DNA of 64,000 nt from Nitrosarchaeum sp. (GTDB lineage: Archaea; Thermoproteota; Nitrososphaeria; Nitrososphaerales; Nitrosopumilaceae): assembly GCF_035968265.1 (NCBI RefSeq), contig NZ_JAVYIM010000004.1, forward strand, positions 62,001 to 126,000. Direction: 5' to 3'. The position numbers and the translations under genes were made by a program. This document shows positions 17,724 through 25,733 of the stretch, one piece after another. Below the pieces are notes generated by a model. That model saw only the letters and a list, made by a program, of their open reading frames with translations, did no database searches and was not told where the DNA came from. The number at the start of each line of letters is the position of its first letter. Position 1 is the first letter of the stretch.

Positions 17724-18427
17724 TTAAACGAAAACGACTAGGCCAACACTTTCTAACCTCAAATACCATCGCAAAATCCATTTCTTTAGAGGCCAATATC
17801 ACTAAAAATGACATTGTATTTGAGATAGGGACAGGATTAGGCATTTTGACTCCGTTATTGTGTGAAAATGCAAAAAAAGTGATTTCAATTGATGCTGATA
17901 GAGAATTATACGAAAAAGCAAAATCGCGTTTTTCCAGAATTTCAAATCTCTCTTTAGAGTTTGGTGATGGATTCAAACAAAATAGTGTTTTTTCTGTTTT
18001 TGTATCTAATCTACCCTATTCAAAAAGTAAGGATGCTATTGAATGGCTTGCAAATACTCCTTTTTCTCATGGTGTGATTATGGTTCAGAAAGAATTTGCA
18101 GAAAAATTACTTACAAAATCTGCAAAGAACAGAAGATCTGTAAGTATTATTGCTAATTCTGCTTTTGAGATTGAAAAAATTTTAGATGTTGGAAAGCAAA
18201 ACTTTTCACCACCCCCAAAGATAGATTCTGTAGTTCTTAAAATCACTAAAAAAAAATCCCTTGAAAAAGATCTTATTCATGTTATAAACAAGATGTTCTC
18301 ATACAGAAGAAAAACACTTCAAAATATCTTTAAGCAGTTTGGAAAAGAAACTGTTATTGAGAAACGATTAGATGATCTTTCAAGTGATGAAATAGTTGAA
18401 CTTGCAAACGAAATTCTTAAGAGATGA
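17720..18427 (+). CDS. rsmA: 16S rRNA dimethyladenosine transferase RsmA/KsgA
   Basis: A 235-residue Dim1/KsgA enzyme that dimethylates two adjacent adenines near the 3' end of 16S rRNA in late small-subunit assembly. It shows RLGQHFL at 6-12, the SAM site FEIGTGLGILT, and the catalytic NLPY at 97-100. The C-terminal domain is shorter than in bacterial KsgA (usual length about 260-275). It overlaps both neighbours, so it is translationally coupled within the rpl21e operon. Confidence 0.94.
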   Translation: MIKRKRLGQHFLTSNTIAKSISLEANITKNDIVFEIGTGLGILTPLLCENAKKVISIDADRELYEKAKSRFSRISNLSLEFGDGFKQNSVFSVFVSNLPYSKSKDAIEWLANTPFSHGVIMVQKEFAEKLLTKSAKNRRSVSIIANSAFEIEKILDVGKQNFSPPPKIDSVVLKITKKKSLEKDLIHVINKMFSYRRKTLQNIFKQFGKETVIEKRLDDLSSDEIVELANEILKR

Positions 18428-18941
18428 GGAATATTCTCCATCCGAAGATACCTTCTTCATATCTGACTATATTGAAAAAGAGAAAGGGTTCTCTGCTCTA
18501 GATGTTGGAAGCGGTTCTGGATATTTGACGAAACTTTTGTGGGAGAATTTTACGTTTGTTGTTGGTACCGACATTAATTTTACGGTATTAAAAAATCAAA
18601 CATATCCTACACAAAATTTGGTTTGTTGTAATGGTTCTGATGCATTAAATTTAGAATTTGATCTAGTTGTGTGCAACCTTCCATATCTTGCAACTGATAA
18701 AGTATTAGATGCTGCGACTGATGGAGGAATTGAAGGCTTTGAAATTCCCAAAAAAATATTCGATTCAATTTATAAAAATATCAAAATTGGTGGAAAATTT
18801 CTTTTTGTAACTACATCTCTTTCTAATTACCAAAAATTAATGGAATACACACGAAAATTATGCCTGGAACCACGAATTCTTGCCAAAAAGAAATTATTTT
18901 TTGAAGAGTTAATCCTAGTTGAAGCTGTCAGACAAAAGTAA
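18396..18941 (+). CDS. HemK/Mtq2-type protein glutamine methyltransferase
   Basis: A 181-residue methyltransferase of the archaeal/eukaryotic HemK2 (Mtq2) type. It opens with YSPSEDTFFISDYI, contains the SAM motif ALDVGSGSGYLT, and has the catalytic NLPY (VVCNLPYLATD) in place of the bacterial NPPY. Family members methylate the GGQ glutamine of release factor 1, usually with a Trm112 partner. The frame starts at TTG 18396, inside rsmA; a TTG at 18402 is an alternative. It is the last gene of the operon. Confidence 0.86.
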   Translation: MNLQTKFLRDEEYSPSEDTFFISDYIEKEKGFSALDVGSGSGYLTKLLWENFTFVVGTDINFTVLKNQTYPTQNLVCCNGSDALNLEFDLVVCNLPYLATDKVLDAATDGGIEGFEIPKKIFDSIYKNIKIGGKFLFVTTSLSNYQKLMEYTRKLCLEPRILAKKKLFFEELILVEAVRQK

Positions 18942-18949
18942 TGTTTTCT

Positions 18950-19981
18950 TTATTTTCGAAGTTTCTGTTTTGCATATGATATTATTGCATCCGTCATTTG
19001 TGTTGTACTTGCATTACCACCAATATCCCACGTTACAACTTTACCTTCGTTAATCACTTGTTCGGTCGCAGCAAAAATTGCATTTCGTATTTCTGTCTCT
19101 CCAAGATACTCTGCCATCCAAGCTCCTGACAGAACTGTTGCAGTTGGATTTACTTTGTTTTGTCCTGCAAACTGTGGTGCACTTCCATGAGCTGCTTCAA
19201 ACATTGCGTAATTATCTCCCATGTTTGCAGAATAAATCAATCCTATTGATCCTACAAGTCCAGATGCTAATTCTGATATGATATCCATAAACAAATTGGT
19301 ACTTACCAAGACTGATCCATTGAATTGTTCTGGCGCAACTACCATTTGTTGTGCCATGTTGTCAATGTAAATCTCAGACAATTTTATGTCTGTACCTTTG
19401 ATTGAATTTTGCACTTCATCCCAAAATATTCCGTCTGTTTGTTTTAGGATGTTTCTTTTAGTGATTGCAACCATTTTTTTCATATTGTATTTGTTTGCCC
19501 AATTTACTGCCGAATTCATAAATCTGCTACACCCTTGTCTAGTAATCTTTCTAATTGCAATTGCCGCATCATCTGTGACTTTTACTTCCAAACCTGTGTA
19601 GAGTCCTTCTGTTGCTTCTCTAAAGCAAACACAATCTAGTTTTCGATTTGGTGTTAATCTATCATATGTTTTAGTTGGTCTGATGTTAGAGTATAATTCA
19701 AATTTTTGACGTAATGTGACAGCTACACTTCTTGGTGCATCTGGTACCGGTATTGTTGTTGTAGGCCCTTTAAAACAAGCATCTGACTCTTCTAGAGTCT
19801 TCATTGTGATATCTGGGATGTAAGATTTGTCTTTTCTTCCATTTTTATCCCACTGTTCAGAGCCTGCCTCGCAAAGAATAATTTCTGTTTGGGAATTGCA
19901 TTCTTTTAAAACTCTGAGCATAGAGTCTACGACCTCAGGACCTATGCCGTCTCCTCTCATCACTGCAGCTTTTTTGCTCAA
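18950..19981 (-). CDS. isocitrate/isopropylmalate dehydrogenase family enzyme
   Basis: A 343-residue beta-decarboxylating dehydrogenase. It has the GDGIGPEV start, the substrate segment SVAVTLRQKFELYSNIRP, the tyrosine/lysine/aspartate catalytic region, and NAD-site AAHGSAPQFAGQNKVNPTA. The SVAVTLRQ segment favours an isocitrate or homoisocitrate dehydrogenase over an isopropylmalate enzyme. The short length and NAD-type motif fit an archaeal NAD-isocitrate dehydrogenase. It may also serve as homoisocitrate dehydrogenase for the lysine pathway encoded at 52607-61737 (inference). The start is TTG at 19981, with ATTAAATAATAAA upstream at leaderless spacing. Confidence 0.87.
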   Translation of the reverse strand: MSKKAAVMRGDGIGPEVVDSMLRVLKECNSQTEIILCEAGSEQWDKNGRKDKSYIPDITMKTLEESDACFKGPTTTIPVPDAPRSVAVTLRQKFELYSNIRPTKTYDRLTPNRKLDCVCFREATEGLYTGLEVKVTDDAAIAIRKITRQGCSRFMNSAVNWANKYNMKKMVAITKRNILKQTDGIFWDEVQNSIKGTDIKLSEIYIDNMAQQMVVAPEQFNGSVLVSTNLFMDIISELASGLVGSIGLIYSANMGDNYAMFEAAHGSAPQFAGQNKVNPTATVLSGAWMAEYLGETEIRNAIFAATEQVINEGKVVTWDIGGNASTTQMTDAIISYAKQKLRK

Positions 19982-20089
19982 AACTGGAAAAAGTTGCGAT
20001 GTTTATTATTTAATCCTACCTTGAATCTGGATTGTTTACGTAGATACTATAGAGATAGTTTAATAGCGGAATTTACTACATTAAGAAAA

Positions 20090-20836
20090 ATGCTAATTGT
20101 ACAAATTTCTGATCTTCATGTAGGTTCACAATTTCTTCAAAATAAATTTGATCAACTTGTCGATGAGGTAAATCAACTTAATCCAGATGTTATCGTTGTT
20201 ACTGGTGATCTTACAAATGAGGGATTGATGCAAGAATATGAAGAATGTAAGACATTATTGACAAAATTTAACACTAAAAAAATTATTACTATTAGTGGAA
20301 ATCATGACTATAGAAATACCGGTTATCTATTATTCAAAAAATTTTTCCCTTTTGAAGCAATAAATGAATTAAGTGATGACGTTGTTTTGGTAACTCTTGG
20401 AACTGCTCGTCCTGATAGAAACGAAGGTGAGGTGGGATATCGTCAAAACTTATGGCTTGAGCGAACCATGAAAAAATACAAAGATAAAATAAAGATCTTG
20501 GCAATGCATCATCATCTAATAGCAATACCTGATACTGGCTCTGATCAATTAACTGTAGTAGATGCAGGAGATGTTTTAAGAACTATACTTGATACTAAAG
20601 TTGATCTTGTTTTGTGTGGTCACAAACATCGACCTTGGGAATGGAATTTTGGAAAACTAATGGTAGTAAATGCTGGAACTGCTACATCTGAAAGAGTCAG
20701 GGGATTGTTTGAAAACACATACAACATCATTACTATCTCCAACAAATCTGTCAATGTTGAACTAAAAATTGTGGGTGGAAAAAGAATGAAACTTGATGAT
20801 ATTGTGACTAATTACCACCAATTTGGGGACGAATGA
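20090..20836 (+). CDS. calcineurin-like metallophosphoesterase
   Basis: About 248 residues from the ATG at 20090. A TATA-like AGTTTAATA at 20058-20065 is spaced for leaderless initiation there, so the longer frame from 19994 is not used. The metal-binding signature of the family is complete: SDLHVG, VVTGDLTN, GNHDYRN, MHHHL and CGHKHRPW. Related proteins hydrolyse cyclic nucleotides or other phosphodiesters. The substrate is unknown. It is divergent from the dehydrogenase at 18950-19981. Confidence 0.88.
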   Translation: MLIVQISDLHVGSQFLQNKFDQLVDEVNQLNPDVIVVTGDLTNEGLMQEYEECKTLLTKFNTKKIITISGNHDYRNTGYLLFKKFFPFEAINELSDDVVLVTLGTARPDRNEGEVGYRQNLWLERTMKKYKDKIKILAMHHHLIAIPDTGSDQLTVVDAGDVLRTILDTKVDLVLCGHKHRPWEWNFGKLMVVNAGTATSERVRGLFENTYNIITISNKSVNVELKIVGGKRMKLDDIVTNYHQFGDE

Positions 20837-20868
20837 ATTTATTTACAGATTAATTCAAGGCAATCTGT

Positions 20869-20955
20869 GCGGGGATCGCCTAGCTTGGTAGGGCGTGGGA
20901 TTGCTAATCCCATGTCAGCAATGACCCGTGGGTTCAAATCCCTCTCCCCGCGCCA
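20869..20955 (+). tRNA. trnS: tRNA-Ser (GCT anticodon)
   Basis: The acceptor stem GCGGGGA pairs with TCCCCGC. The D-arm is GCCTAGCTTGGTAGGGC. The anticodon stem TGGGA/TCCCA encloses the loop TTGCTAA with anticodon GCT at 20903-20905, reading AGC/AGT serine codons. A long variable arm (GTCAGCAATGAC) confirms a class II tRNA. The T-arm has TTCAAAT, with one non-Watson-Crick T-T pair in the stem. The discriminator G is at 20952, and CCA is encoded at 20953-20955. No intron. Confidence 0.95.
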
Positions 20956-21053
20956 TAGACTTCATAAACTAAATGAGAATATTTGCTATCTGTTTGACAT
21001 TTGATTAGGCATTGAAAAATTAAACTTAATAGACCGATTTCAAAGGTAAATAC

Positions 21054-21215
21054 ATGGGACGTAGAAAAACTCAGAAAATCATACGCAGTGGTCCAAAAAA
21101 TGCAACTACTGGAATGTGCCCATTATGTAAGACAATTGGTAAGGTATTCCTTCTTGGTCCGCCTGGGCAAGAAAGAGGAAAATGTGAGAAATGTCGCCAG
21201 GAATTTGAATTATAG
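21054..21215 (+). CDS. small zinc-ribbon protein, Elf1-like
   Basis: A 53-residue protein starting MGRRKTQKIIRSGPKN, with two CxxC pairs (MCPLCK and KCEKCR) about 22 residues apart, forming one zinc ribbon. A basic MGRRK start followed by a four-cysteine ribbon is the layout of the archaeal/eukaryotic elongation factor Elf1, but the loop sequences differ enough that this is only a suggestion. AACTTAATAG at 21022-21031 gives leaderless spacing to the ATG. It lies between tRNA-Ser and a coiled-coil gene. Confidence 0.75.
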   Translation: MGRRKTQKIIRSGPKNATTGMCPLCKTIGKVFLLGPPGQERGKCEKCRQEFEL

Positions 21216-21289
21216 TTCCAAAAAACTAACCAGCCCATCAAAATATTTACCCATAACTTTTTAAGACAATTTTTTTATGATAGATAATC

Positions 21290-21460
21290 ATGAGTTCAGA
21301 AGCTGAAACAATCTATGAGAGAGTGGCAAAACTAGAAGATGAATTAGCATTACTTAGAAGCGAAGTTGATATTCTTAAAAGAGCATTAAGAAACAAGATT
21401 GCTAGACACGAGATATCAATGATCAAAAAAGGACAAGATATCAGTTCTATTATTGATTAA
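21290..21460 (+). CDS. short coiled-coil protein
   Basis: A 56-residue protein. Residues about 5-40 form a heptad-like helix (ERVAKLEDELALLRSEVDIL), then a charged end. No known family is recognised. CTTTTTAAGA around 21258-21268 precedes the ATG by leaderless spacing, which supports a real gene. The stop overlaps the convergent SirB1-like gene by four bases. Confidence 0.65.
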   Translation: MSSEAETIYERVAKLEDELALLRSEVDILKRALRNKIARHEISMIKKGQDISSIID

Positions 21461-22275
21461 TTTTTTATCTTTATACTTCTTATCAATTCTAAAATAAAAT
21501 CTACGTCTTCTGCATTTGGATTAATTTCTAAGTATCGATTCAAATATTCTAGCGCTATATCTGAATTCAATAGTCTTTCTTCTAGTATTCCTTTATCTCT
21601 AATGTCGTCTGGTGAATTTGGTTCAACAGCTAATACCATGTTTGTACATCTTAGTGCTTTGTCATAAACAAAAGATTGAACATATGAATTTTTTAAATTT
21701 CTGGCTAATCTGACAAGAATTTGCTCGTGACTTATTTCATCAAGAAACTCTGGTTTGAATTCTAATTCTCCACCAAAATTTTCATCTAAAATATCTTGAA
21801 GGTCATCTGCATCTAATAGTATTCCATCATTAAAAGGATCTAAAATCATTTCTTCATTATATTTTACCAATATGTGACTTGGAAATCCAACTATCTTAAG
21901 CTCTAATCCGATAAATTTTGCAATTTCAACATATAGTATTGAGATTGTTATTGGAAGTCCTGATTTTTTATCAATTACTTCATTTAAAAAATTATTTTTT
22001 GGATTATAGTAATCATCAATATCGCCACCATATCCTAAATTTTGAAAAAGATGTTCATTTAAAATTGAAATCTGGTATGTAGGATTTTTTACATCACTGA
22101 TTGATTCTTTTAATGATTTTCCAATTAGTGCAATCTTTTGAATATATTTTTCAATTTCTAGATCAGGATATTCTAGAATTTGGGCAAATTTGAGACACTT
22201 TTCGACTAAATTGAAGTTTGGGTTTTTTGCAAATGAAAGCCATTCAGCTACTAAGGGATCAAATTTTTCTGGCAA
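21457..22275 (-). CDS. SirB1-like transglutaminase-fold protein with TPR end
   Basis: A 272-residue protein of the SirB1/UPF0162 family. The core is DKKSGLPITISILYVEIAKF, then GFPSHILVKY and ILDPFNDGILL. The C-terminus looks like one or two TPR helices pairs (ALRCTNMVLAVEPNSPDD, ALEYLNRYLEINPN). SirB1 proteins adopt a transglutaminase-like fold but lack an evident catalytic cysteine, and none is obvious here. Their biochemical role is unknown. The start is TTG at 22275, only three bases after the stop of the upstream gene at 22279, so the two form an operon. Confidence 0.82.
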   Translation of the reverse strand: MPEKFDPLVAEWLSFAKNPNFNLVEKCLKFAQILEYPDLEIEKYIQKIALIGKSLKESISDVKNPTYQISILNEHLFQNLGYGGDIDDYYNPKNNFLNEVIDKKSGLPITISILYVEIAKFIGLELKIVGFPSHILVKYNEEMILDPFNDGILLDADDLQDILDENFGGELEFKPEFLDEISHEQILVRLARNLKNSYVQSFVYDKALRCTNMVLAVEPNSPDDIRDKGILEERLLNSDIALEYLNRYLEINPNAEDVDFILELIRSIKIKN

Positions 22276-22278
22276 TTG

Positions 22279-23493
22279 CTACTGTTTTATCCTGTTCAGG
22301 TATAATTGTGGCTCTTTTATCTCTCTTGTATTTGGTGGGTATTCAATTAATTTTTTGAATGCATTTTTTCCTAATCTCTCGTAAATAATTTTTGTAAAGT
22401 CTTTTCCCATGCTTTTTCGAACCTGATATGACGAGAAATCTGTGCCCATAAAGGTGGTTAGATAATTCTGAAAGTCTTGATCATCTTTTAAGATATTTTC
22501 TATTGCAAATCCTGCCATTCCTTCCATTAATGTAAAAGCTGCATGATGCTGTTGAATTGGATTTAACCATTTTTTATAAATGTCTAACAATTGAGGAATT
22601 GCATTTGAAATTTTAGGATCAATTTCCACATGTGTAAATGTCATTACATCAGGACCAATCTGTTCAATTAAGAAATGATCAGGATTTAAGAAGAAAAACA
22701 GATTTGCTTTTTTTGCAAATGGAAAATCATCTGGGACAGCTTGGAGTTGTAGATATTCTGATAGATTATTTACTATTTGATTATCTAATCCTAAGATTAT
22801 TTTTGCTAATTCTTCATTAATTAGATTAACTTGAGTTGCAGCATTTTTATTTAATTGATGTAATTTTTCTTGAGTTGAATGGATTAACTCTTCAAGTACA
22901 GTCATTTTAACAGCTCCGAGATAACCTGAATTTACATTTGCAAATCTTGATTCATATGGTCCTCCCTGTTTGTGTAAAATAATTTGTGGATATCTGGAAA
23001 GTACAAATTTGTTAAGATAAATTATAGAATCTAAATAATCTCCATAGGTTGTAGATATTTTTGAGATATATTGTATGGCATAAGTAGAATAAACAAGATA
23101 TTTTGCAGTATCTTTTTTCATCAACTCTGCAATTTTATTAAGATCCTCATTTGCAACTGCCTCAAATAATTCTCTTACAAATGCTTTTGATTTTTCATCT
23201 GAAAATACTTTTTCACCTTTTAATTTTTTCAGCTCAATCAATTCTGGAAATTCTATTTTTAAATTATCTGCAATTTTAATTCCTAAAAACTCCTCAACAT
23301 TTTTCTTTAATGTTGGGTATGCTTGATTAACTATGTCTTCTAATTTTTCAAATGTAACTTTTTGTGAGAGATCCTCATTTGCCATGTTTGCAAGTTTGGC
23401 AATCTCTTTTTCTTCATTAATTTCTACAGATAATTGACCAAATAATGCCTCTGCAAATTCTTCAAATTCTCCCAAATCGCATAAAATCTTCAA
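22279..23493 (-). CDS. uncharacterised protein with degenerate zincin-like motif
   Basis: A 404-residue protein I do not recognise. It is soluble, Leu/Glu/Lys-rich and mostly helical, without signal peptide or membrane segments. The middle carries VLEELIHSTQEKL, which resembles the HExxH helix of zinc peptidases with the first His replaced by Glu. About 100 residues further, QQHHAAFTLMEGMAGFAIE resembles the distal Glu-bearing helix of gluzincins. Whether it binds metal is unknown. The start is TTG at 23493. It is co-transcribed with the SirB1-like gene downstream. Confidence 0.7.
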   Translation of the reverse strand: MKILCDLGEFEEFAEALFGQLSVEINEEKEIAKLANMANEDLSQKVTFEKLEDIVNQAYPTLKKNVEEFLGIKIADNLKIEFPELIELKKLKGEKVFSDEKSKAFVRELFEAVANEDLNKIAELMKKDTAKYLVYSTYAIQYISKISTTYGDYLDSIIYLNKFVLSRYPQIILHKQGGPYESRFANVNSGYLGAVKMTVLEELIHSTQEKLHQLNKNAATQVNLINEELAKIILGLDNQIVNNLSEYLQLQAVPDDFPFAKKANLFFFLNPDHFLIEQIGPDVMTFTHVEIDPKISNAIPQLLDIYKKWLNPIQQHHAAFTLMEGMAGFAIENILKDDQDFQNYLTTFMGTDFSSYQVRKSMGKDFTKIIYERLGKNAFKKLIEYPPNTREIKEPQLYLNRIKQ

Positions 23494-23572
23494 AATACTC
23501 CATTTAACATTATTCCTCTTTTGTACCTAAAAGAAATTATTAGTTCCAAATTGTTTAGTTTGGTATACAAAA

Positions 23573-24445
23573 ATGCATGAATTCAGTCTGGATTTTCTAA
23601 GATGTGTTAGATGTAGCTCCAAGTTAGATCTTGATGTATTTAAAAAAGAAACAGAAATTGAAGAAGGTATTTTAGAATGCAAAAAATGTTCGTTAACATT
23701 TCCAATAATTGATAAAATTCCTATTCTTTGGGATGATTTTTCAAAATATCTCTCTGAGCGAATTATGTTGGGAGGAAAATTATTTAATTCTGTATCTCAT
23801 GAAAAAATGAAAAAATTTCTCAAAAATTCATTGTCAAATTGTGTACGAAAAACTGAAGATAGAACATTACTTGAAGAGAGATGGAGTAAAATATATCAAA
23901 ATAGTCAAAAATCAAAATTTTATTCTAATATTAAAAATGAATTAGATGTACTGCCAAAGTCAAAACTTGTGTTAGAATATGGATGCTCTATTGGAACTAT
24001 GTGTAATTATCTTGCAAATACTAATCAAACTGTATTTGGAATTGACAGATCTTTTAGTGCATTAAGTATTGCCAAAAAAACATCTAAAGAAAACCTGGAT
24101 TATTTTGTCGCTGATTTTCTATCAAATGTTTTTGATAAGACAAAATTTGATTTAATTTTGGCATTAAATGTTTTAGAATTAGTTGAACCGAGAGATTATC
24201 TAAAACAAATCTCTCAACAAATTCATGTTGGTACATTTGTAATATCTGATCCTTATGACTTTGACAGAGGTAAAAATTCTGTTAAAAAATTTGTTGATGA
24301 ATCAACTTTGAGGTCAATCTTGGAGGAATTGGGGTTTTCTATTACTAAAAAGACAAAAAAGCCTTCTTTTCTTACTTGGAATTTAAAACTAAACTCACGC
24401 TCAACTTTAACCTATAAAGTAGATTTGATAGTGGCAAAAAAATGA
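23573..24445 (+). CDS. SAM-dependent methyltransferase with Trm112-like zinc domain
   Basis: A 290-residue protein. The N-terminal 55 residues are a Trm112-like zinc ribbon (LRCVRCSSKL ... LECKKCSLTFPIIDKIPIL). The C-terminal half is a class I methyltransferase with VLEYGCSIGTMCNYLA as SAM loop and FDLILALNVLELV as motif IV. Fusion of the two domains is common in uncharacterised archaeal and bacterial methylases acting on small molecules or lipids. The substrate is unknown. It is divergent from the 22279-23493 gene. Confidence 0.8.
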   Translation: MHEFSLDFLRCVRCSSKLDLDVFKKETEIEEGILECKKCSLTFPIIDKIPILWDDFSKYLSERIMLGGKLFNSVSHEKMKKFLKNSLSNCVRKTEDRTLLEERWSKIYQNSQKSKFYSNIKNELDVLPKSKLVLEYGCSIGTMCNYLANTNQTVFGIDRSFSALSIAKKTSKENLDYFVADFLSNVFDKTKFDLILALNVLELVEPRDYLKQISQQIHVGTFVISDPYDFDRGKNSVKKFVDESTLRSILEELGFSITKKTKKPSFLTWNLKLNSRSTLTYKVDLIVAKK

Positions 24446-24619
24446 ACGTGGTAAATGATTTCAGAAAAAATAATGAATCTGAGTATCCTTGATGTATTAC
24501 AATAGCATAGTGGTATTAGTTTGCATATCTGTTAAGAAGGACTGATTAACTACTCATCTACGTCTGAAAATCTAGACTGAACATTCTTGCCTTATATCCT
24601 AGTGACTGCCTAATTGGGT

Positions 24620-24727
24620 ATGTTAAAAAAACTATTTGCAAAATTGCAACGAAATCAAAAAACTACATCTGATGTAGACGCATTCAAAGAATCTGAAAAA
24701 AAGACACTTGAGAAGGAAGAAAAATAA
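24620..24727 (+). CDS. tiny charged protein
   Basis: A 35-residue ORF: MLKKLFAKLQRNQKTTSDVD, then a Lys/Glu-rich end. CTTATATCCT at 24591-24600 is a well-placed TATA box for leaderless start at this ATG. It is followed after one base by the zinc-finger ORF at 24729. No family recognised. Confidence 0.5.
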   Translation: MLKKLFAKLQRNQKTTSDVDAFKESEKKTLEKEEK

Positions 24728-24728
24728 A

Positions 24729-24836
24729 ATGAAGTATAGTTGCAAGGATTGCACTTTTCATTGGGAAGGATGGATGGATACTTTTGAGAGAGTACTTGTC
24801 CATGAAAAGACACATTTGAAAAAACTGGTTGATTAG
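24729..24836 (+). CDS. tiny zinc-finger protein
   Basis: A 35-residue ORF with a CxxC pair near the start (YSCKDCTF) and a HxxxxH near the end (VHEKTH), the ligand set of a C2H2-like finger. It follows the upstream 35-residue ORF with one base between stop and start, so they are likely co-translated. Many thaumarchaea encode such short zinc proteins of unknown function. Confidence 0.6.
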   Translation: MKYSCKDCTFHWEGWMDTFERVLVHEKTHLKKLVD

Positions 24837-25017
24837 TTTGGTTGGGTTTCTAGGTGATAAAAAAACTAACCTTGTACATCATTTAGATAGCTTGAAAAAA
24901 GAATGTAAAATAAGCGAGATGAAAATCACTGATAGACAATATTTCACTCCTGATACACTGGAAAATGCAAAAAGCCAAAACTTCTCTTCTTGTGAGCAGT
25001 GTATTTTAAATCAATAA
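24829..25017 (+). CDS. small hypothetical protein with C-terminal CxxC
   Basis: A 62-residue frame from a TTG at 24829, overlapping the zinc-finger ORF by eight bases. It has a charged helix-forming middle and ends CEQCILNQ. An internal ATG could give a shorter product. Coding status is uncertain; the overlap with, and position after, two other small ORFs is the main support. Confidence 0.4.
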   Translation: MISLVGFLGDKKTNLVHHLDSLKKECKISEMKITDRQYFTPDTLENAKSQNFSSCEQCILNQ

Positions 25018-25114
25018 TGCTTTCAATTTTTTACTCTTCATTTAAAATTATATTCAAAAAGAATTGGATGTAATTTGGATAATTGGTTTTATATCTTTAA
25101 GAAAATTATGCATT

Positions 25115-25636
25115 ATGAACAAATTGATAATTGTTGCATTAGTTGCAATAATTGGAATAGGTGGGGCATATGCAATTTCTCCGTACTTTACAAGCAGTAC
25201 AGTAAATGAAGCATTGCCTAATTCTGCAATCCCATTAAAAATGGAAGATACACCAATAATGAAAGACGAACCAATGATGGAAAATGAACCAATGATGGAA
25301 GATATGATGATACAAACGTACGGAGGTACATTTGTTGGCGTAGGCGATGGAATACATGACGCTCAAGGAATAGTAAGAACAATTCCATTAAATGATGGAA
25401 ATAATGTCCTGCGATTAGAAAATTTCAAAGCAACTAACGGTCCTGATTTGTATGTCTATCTATCTACAGATAACAAAGCCTCTGAATTTGTTAGTCTTGG
25501 CAAGCTCAAGGCAAACAATGGAAACCAGAATTATGACATACCAGAAAATACGGATCTTGAAAAATATAGTAAAGTTTTGATTTGGTGTAAGGCTTTTGGA
25601 GTTCTCTTTGGCAATGCTGATTTATCCCCACAATAA
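25115..25636 (+). CDS. secreted DM13-domain protein
   Basis: About 173 residues from the ATG at 25115; TTTTATATCTTT at 25087-25098 gives leaderless spacing, so the longer frame from 25064 is not used. The N-terminus is a signal peptide (MNKLIIVALVAIIGIGGAYA). A Met/Glu/Pro-rich linker (PMMENEPMMEDMM) follows, then a DM13 domain (GTFVGVGDGIHDAQGIV ... GPDLYVYLSTDN ... VLIWCKAFGVLFGNADL) with the single conserved cysteine of that family. DM13 domains have been proposed to take part in extracellular redox or electron transfer. The methionine-rich stretch might bind copper (inference). Confidence 0.85.
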   Translation: MNKLIIVALVAIIGIGGAYAISPYFTSSTVNEALPNSAIPLKMEDTPIMKDEPMMENEPMMEDMMIQTYGGTFVGVGDGIHDAQGIVRTIPLNDGNNVLRLENFKATNGPDLYVYLSTDNKASEFVSLGKLKANNGNQNYDIPENTDLEKYSKVLIWCKAFGVLFGNADLSPQ

Positions 25637-25733
25637 TTTTTTTTATTTCAATATTTTTGTTCTCTTTGAATCCGCAATTTTAGTTTGAAATACATTTTGT
25701 TTAACCTATACAAGATCATGTTTTAATTTGATA

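Noticed and set aside
19994-20089. N-terminal extension of the metallophosphoesterase frame
   Set aside because: The promoter lies within it and the family motif begins right after the ATG at 20090.
24446-24590. Gap after the Trm112-like methyltransferase with CTGA and ATGAT motifs
   Set aside because: No ordered C/D boxes, tRNA fold or ORF longer than 16 codons could be supported.
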